Shown piece after piece: positions 58,974 through 64,000 of a stretch of DNA of 64,000 nt; the first letter of the stretch is position 1; each line of letters begins with the position of its first letter. Position numbers and translations under genes: made by a program. The DNA is from Periconia sp. R9002 (lineage: Eukaryota > Ascomycota > Dothideomycetes > Pleosporales > Periconiaceae): assembly GCA_023627715.1 (NCBI GenBank), contig JAMAHW010000017.1:372001-436000 (forward strand), read 5' to 3'. A model generated the notes under the pieces. The model saw nothing but the letters and a program-made list of their open reading frames with translations, did not search any database and had not been told where the DNA came from.

Positions 58974-59620
58974 AGATCAAGCTAGCAGGACCTTATACAA
59001 TTGCATATATAGACTTGACTTGAACTTGATGTAATTGATACAAATATTCCTAATTAGGAAGACGTGGTATTGCTGACAGTGAATGTACGTGTGTACGGGG
59101 GCATTTTTTTGCGACATATGTAGTAGCATCTAATGCAGCAGTATAGATTTGATCATTATAATTTTTTAGGATAATGGGAGTGCCCAATATCTAACAAAAA
59201 AACTAGCAATACGTGGAGGTGGTGGGACATGACGCGTTGGGCTCGACTGCATTAAGGCTACCGCGCCACGCCAAAGAAGCTCGCATAGCTTGAGGGCTAC
59301 AGTTCACCAACACCTACTGCAGGTACGCCTGTTGCCTGAAGCGCAAACGAATCCATTGGCATGATAGGCATTTTTCCTGTGAAAAATGAAAAACATAATG
59401 AATCAACACAAAGTATTTAGCCTATAAGTGGAGCATAGACGCGAGGGGGTACCGTCACGTACTGCACACGCCTTGTCACTTCTTTCCTCACCCCGACTGT
59501 ATGCTTTCATTCTCTGCTTCACGCTCTGCTCCTCGTTCCCCCTAATCAGAACCTTTCCTGTCCAGTGAGCACCAACAAAACAAATAAACCCTCGTCATCC
59601 TCACCCCAGCACCATCCCCC
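58974..59620. other. Intergenic region
   Basis: 3' flank of the Ubl-fusion gene and promoter of the APH-like gene. No gene seen. Confidence 0.5.
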
Positions 59621-60721
59621 ATGCCCAAAATCATCTACACCCTCGACAACGCCATCACCACCTTCTTCTCCACCACCGGTACATCGTCATCTAAAACCCA
59701 ATGCGACACCTTCGTCCGCCAAAGATACCAAAGCGGACCGATCCAGCCCGTCCCCATCCAAGGCGTGAATAGCTACACCGTAATCGCCGGACCAAACAGC
59801 GACAAGATACTCCAATTCCGCGAGCAGACTGCTTTGCTAGACATAAAAACCTTGGAGATAGCAAGAGATATCCACGGGGAGGTCGTGCCTAGCTGTTCTG
59901 AGCTGGGATTGATTGGGGATCCGAGGCTGGGGTTACCGCTAGCGATATATGAGATGGATAGGCTGCGGGGGGAGAATTATATCGTTGCTCGCGCTTCTTT
60001 TACAGGTGATCAACGAATGAATACTGTGCGCAGCTTAGCAAGGTTTGTTTGTTTGTTTATTTAAGACTTGCCATGCTACATCTTCCACCCTTTCCCTCCT
60101 TCACTTCCCATCACTCAACCCGGCTAATCCATACATACAAAACGCCAAAGTTTCTTCGCGCAATCGTGGCGAAAAGGCAAATTAGCAAGTTCCCCTATAC
60201 CCAACCTATCCGCCATCAAAACCGAATGCCACGCAAGATTCAAACACCTCTCCACCACCCTCCCACCCCGCTTCTCCCCATCCCTCACCGAAATACAAAC
60301 CGCCTTGCCAGCGCTGCTAGACGGTTCCTACCCCGTCGTCCTCACCCACAGCGACCTCAACGAGATGAACATCCTCGTTGATCCCGCCAGCGGGGGAATC
60401 ACGGGCGTGGTTGACTGGTCTGGCGCGAGCGTTCTGCCGTTTGGATTCGCGCTTTACGCGCTGGAGAACGCGCTTGGGAGTATGGGGTCTGGTGGGTGGG
60501 AATGGTTTGATGATGTGGATGAGTTGAGGGGTGTGTTTTGGAGGGTTCTGAGGGAGGAAGCTGGGTTGGAGGATGATGATGTGAGGAGGGTAGAGGTTGC
60601 TGGGAAGGCTGGTATTCTTATCCGTTATGGCATTTCTTATGATAGCGGTTTCACTGGAATGATAGGGGTCCGAGACACAAAGGTCGAGGACTTTGGATAT
60701 CTTGATGCTCTCCTTTTCTGA
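59621..60721 (+). CDS. Aminoglycoside phosphotransferase-like kinase (APH family)
   Basis: This is a small-molecule kinase fold. Exons are 59621-60042 and 60151-60721, giving 330 residues. The Brenner motif HSDLNEMNILVD starts near residue 207, with catalytic Asp and metal-binding Asn, and VDWSGA supplies the DxG-equivalent Asp. The N-lobe has an ILQFREQTALLD segment with the conserved Arg/Glu positions. Fungal members are abundant and mostly of unknown substrate; antibiotic resistance is not implied. The intron is 108 bp and includes a GTTT repeat after its donor. The start is the only ATG giving the full N-lobe. Confidence 0.88.
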
Positions 60722-60945
60722 GAAGTGTTTTATTGCTGATGGCTTGAGTTTCCCCCTTTGCTAGATGAATTCGATGTGATTCAGAAGATTGTCAAGCTCA
60801 CAATTCCCTGAAAAGTTTGATTCGCAGAAATATCAATGTTCCTTTTAAAAAAGCTACATTCATAACTCTTTTGTAATGCCAAATGGAAAAAGGTAACACC
60901 CCCTCCACCCCACAAAAAAAAAATAAAAATAGAGAGAGAAAACAC

Positions 60946-61482
60946 TCAACTCCCCCTATACACACTAAACCCAAACCCCCCCAAAAGCAACGGCACATGA
61001 AAATGCTCCCCTCGTTCCCTCTGCTCCTTACTCACCACAAACTTCACCACGACCTCTTCGAAGAACGGGTCCGGTACATCATCACCCTGCTTCTTCCCCG
61101 CCAAATAAGGCAACACATCAAACGTCAACGTCCACTTCAGCTTCCCTTTCTCGCCCTCCCCATATAAGCCGAAAAGCTCGCGGAGTGGTGGAAGCTGCTC
61201 AGGGTGTGACCAGGAAACGATGCGGCCGTCGGCGTTTGTGGTGCCGTGGTAGACAAAGTCGGGGGTTGGCCCGGTGGAGGTAGAGGGAGGGTTGTCGAGG
61301 CGGAGCTTCACGGTGATGTTTGCGGCGGGACGGCCGATGGTGGTGTCGAGGACGTGGCATGTTATGGGTGGTTTTTGGTCTGGGGATGCCATTGGTGATG
61401 GTGTGGGGGTGAGGTGGTGGGAGAGGGTGGTTAGGCGGGTTGTTGCTGTTGATGTTGCTTTGGAGGAGGAGGAGGAGGGCAT
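60946..61482 (-). CDS. 5-hydroxyisourate hydrolase (transthyretin-like, purine catabolism)
   Basis: This enzyme converts 5-hydroxyisourate, the urate oxidase product, toward allantoin, normally in peroxisomes or cytosol. The 178-residue protein has the family active-site set: His43 in ITCHVLDT, Arg87 in NADGRIV, His162 in HFHVPLLL and the invariant C-terminal YRGS. The first 30 residues are Ser/Thr-rich and not part of the fold. The second ATG (61392, MASPDQKPP) may be the true start, or the extension could be a targeting sequence. A single exon covers the whole domain, and no partner uricase is nearby. Confidence 0.93.
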   Translation of the reverse strand: MPSSSSSKATSTATTRLTTLSHHLTPTPSPMASPDQKPPITCHVLDTTIGRPAANITVKLRLDNPPSTSTGPTPDFVYHGTTNADGRIVSWSHPEQLPPLRELFGLYGEGEKGKLKWTLTFDVLPYLAGKKQGDDVPDPFFEEVVVKFVVSKEQRERGEHFHVPLLLGGFGFSVYRGS

Positions 61483-62510
61483 GTACAGGTATTGTTGTGT
61501 CGTTTGGATGCGGTTGTTTTTTGTGTTTGGGACGAGTGTGGTTGATTGATTGACCGATGGTACAGATGAGATCGTAAATGAGTTTGTTGCCGTGCGTGTG
61601 TGCGTCTTTTAAACTCGTCCGAATGTTTTGTTCTTTTTCGTTCAGTTGTGTAATGCGAGTATGTATGTAGTTCGCAAGATGAAGCAAGCAAACAAAGTAA
61701 GGTGGGGGAGGGGTGGTAAGTTAGCTACATATTTAGATCCAAGTAGTTCGAGCTAGCGGTCGGCTCCCTCCGACGGTTTATCAATGTACCAACACCACAT
61801 CGCATCGCACCGCGCCGCGGTATACATAGTCAATGTTATGTCTACGTAGTACACGAGAAAAAAGATCCAGTGTGTGGGTATGTAGGATACGTATAATTGA
61901 TAGCGTCGCGAGTTGCGTACGAACATGTAGTATTTCTCGATTTCTACGGATTCCTAAGATTCTCCCCCAAACAGAATCTGCCATAATTCTTCACTCAAAA
62001 TACGAAGACAATTGGGGAGATGAGATATCCAAAAAGAGTCACATAGTCAGTCCGACAGTAGTTCCATTCCAATCCATTCCATTCTGAATCACAAAGAAGC
62101 TTTCGTTGGTTTTTTCTGCTCAGCGGCAGTAACACGCGACACATGCGATCGCTATCCAGCTTACAATCAATCCATCGCTCATTTTCAACCTTCATCCGTC
62201 AATCACGGCGATGACGCCCGCTCGGAGAATAAAATAAATGGTAACACACCCATAGTCGAGGCGGTCATGTCAAAGGGTAAGTGGGTACAAGAAAGGCAAA
62301 CACGCAAAGAAATTAGATAAATAAAAAGAGAATAATGGTGTTGAGGAAAGCCATTGCCGTAGCCAAGATGGCGAAGATGGAAGGAAAAAAAAAAAAAATA
62401 GCTGTCAAGCTGCTCACGAGCGTCGATCGAACGTCGTGGCTTTCCAGGGGAAAAACGCCGTAATGCACGTAAAACTAAGGAAGAAAAGTTGCAAGGTCGT
62501 AAGTGTTTGC
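61483..62510. other. Intergenic region
   Basis: Promoter of the hydroxyisourate hydrolase gene and 3' flank of the Opy2-like gene. Frames are short and unrelated. Confidence 0.5.
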
Positions 62511-63967
62511 TCATTTGAGGTCGCTCCTGTTCTCGTCAGCAAACGGGCTCTGTCCCCGCTTGCTGCTGTGGCTGTCGCTCGCGCGCTTGTTCATCTCTTC
62601 CTGGATGGGCGTCATGGGAGCGTGCAGTCCACTGCTGGTGCTGGTGTACCGCGTGGTGAGTGCAGGCCGGTCATACGATGCGATGCTGGAAGCCGCATCG
62701 GAGAAGGGCGATTGGAGAGAGGTGGGAGAATCTGAAATTTCCGTTGTGGTGCTGCTGTTGCGAAGTAGTGAGCGTCGGGCGCGCGAGTGGTCGTCGGAGT
62801 CAGACTCTGAATCCGACTCTGCATCTCCGGCTCGTCGAGCGCGTCCGTGCGCCACGCCCTCATCACTCGAAGCCATCGAGACTTCGGTGAGGGGTCGCGG
62901 TGTTGGGACGAGCGTCTCTGAAGTAGAGGTCGATGTGGTTTCGCTCTTGCTGGAGGCGGAGCTCTTAGGGGGCGTGCCATCGGTGGGGGTGGTCGTGGTC
63001 TTCTTCTTGGTGAGGTTGAGAGCACGCACCTTGCCCAAGGTCGCGGTGCTGCGTACCGAGTTGGATGGGCTCAGTTTAGAGCCGCCCTGCTGAGGCATCT
63101 GAATGCGGAGCGGCTTCGCAGTGTGCTTCGGATCAATGGTAGGTACGGGAGGAGTAGAAGCGATGGGGGTGTCGGTTGGGCTGTTGGAGCCGCTCGACTT
63201 GACGCTGACCACGGCGGCCTTTCCCCGCAACACGGTCTGAGCAGGAAGCGGGGAGACAATGGCGTCGTGACGGTAGACGGTGGAGGCAACGCTGGCCCTG
63301 GTGGTGGCCAGGCTCGGTGCCAGGCTGGTGCGAGCATAACTCGAACGCACATCGGCGGTAGAAGTCGAGTTACGGAAGTTGTCTGGCACGAAGAAATGCT
63401 GCTCCGAGTAACCCGTGTTGCGGGACGAAGGAGACATGGCGGGGATGGGTGGGACGGGAGGAACGAGGACGTCGGGCGAGCCTGGACCCGAGCGGTTCGT
63501 GACGCCAGGGATGTAGGCAATCTGGATGATGTTGGAGGCACGGGTGAGGACAGAGGAGGCCATGGAGGCAACCGTGTACGTAGATCCTCTTGTACTGCGG
63601 AGCGTGGCCGCGTCGTTGGCGTTCTTCTCTTGAGCCACCATTTCGGCGCCCTGCCAGGTCTCCTCTTGGTACTTTTGTCTCCTGCCCTTCAAGCAGAACT
63701 TGTAGAAGAGGAACAGGATTATGGCGAGACCGACGGCTCCTCCTACAGCTCCTCCTGCAATGGCACCCACGTTTGGCTTCTTGGCCTGGGTATTTTCATC
63801 GAAGATGGGATTGGATATGCATTGGACATTGGCGCACACGTCGCAGCTCTGGGGTATCTGAACGCACGTTTCGCCGGCTTTGCACTTGAAGTCGGCGCAT
63901 GTCGGGCTAATGTTGTGGTCGCACTCGAGGCATCGACGGAAGATGGTTCGTAGGACATTGTCGGCAT
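62511..63967 (-). CDS. OPY2: Opy2-like membrane anchor of the HOG/filamentation MAPK pathway, 5' partial
   Basis: In yeast, Opy2 is a single-pass plasma-membrane protein that recruits Ste50/Ste11 to the osmostress branch. This copy has the extracellular Cys-rich domain (RRCLECDHN...SPTCADFKCKAG, then SCDVCANVQC), a TM helix (AIAGGAVGGAVGLAIILFLF) and a basic stop-transfer KGRRQKY. A long Ser/Pro/Thr-rich cytoplasmic tail of about 390 residues ends in SPFADENRSDLK. The exon begins at 63967 after a CTGCAG acceptor with a CTGAC branch point. The start codon and first exon lie beyond 64000. The tail has several TP/SP and acidic segments that could bind Ste50-type adaptors; that is inference. Confidence 0.85.
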
Positions 63968-64000
63968 CTGCAGGGTCAGTACGGGAGGAGAGCTGGGTGG

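Noticed and set aside
1..64000. tRNA genes, rRNA genes and CRISPR arrays
   Set aside because: I scanned for tRNA B-box-like GGTTCGAATCC with a matching A-box and for spaced identical repeats and found none. A covariance-model search could still find a tRNA that I missed.

Overview
The window reads as nuclear DNA of a filamentous ascomycete, most like a Dothideomycete; the class is my inference. Genes carry short introns (mostly 47-65 bp) with GTRNGT donors and CTRAY branch points. The families are fungal: GH72 glucanosyltransferase, Opy2 anchor, Atf1/AtfA bZIP factor, Zn2Cys6 regulator, Pth11-like receptor, Bys1-like protein. There are no operons, tRNAs, rRNAs, CRISPR arrays or intact transposons that I can see. 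Gene structures below were built by hand from splice sites and protein continuity.

Left third (1-24.9 kb): the 3' part of an MFS transporter, a secreted type-B carboxylesterase, a ~0.8 kb degenerate tandem array (~19 bp unit), a seven-TM protein, a gene-poor stretch, a secreted FAD-linked oxidase, a decayed poly-Asn gene, a six-exon Pth11/rhodopsin-like receptor, a tyrosine phosphatase-like protein lacking its catalytic Arg, a GPI-anchored GH72 wall-remodelling enzyme and a secreted GH2 glycosidase.

Middle third (24.9-44.9 kb): a long pseudokinase, a cysteine-free Bys1-like protein, an SDR and a beta-lactamase-like serine hydrolase that each carry one homopolymer-type frameshift, a 92-residue secreted protein with 13 cysteines (effector-like), a small membrane protein, a GNAT acetyltransferase and a 745-residue disordered protein with four N-terminal helix repeats.

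Right third (44.9-64 kb): the Atf1/AtfA stress regulator with a ~3.2 kb gene-free upstream region, a Zn2Cys6 factor whose zinc cluster depends on an apparently damaged splice acceptor, a PMP3/UPF0057 peptide whose first coding exon is only ATG, an unknown TM protein, a TM/coiled-coil protein divergent from a ubiquitin-like fusion gene, an APH-like kinase, 5-hydroxyisourate hydrolase and the bulk of an Opy2-like anchor of the HOG pathway (5' end outside the window).

There is no single obvious biosynthetic cluster. Two themes stand out. Signalling and stress proteins are common (Opy2, Atf1, pseudokinase, pseudophosphatase, Pth11-like receptor, PMP3). Several genes have a key residue, frame or splice site lost. 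The most unusual architecture is the ubiquitin-like fusion gene at 57.3-59.0 kb.
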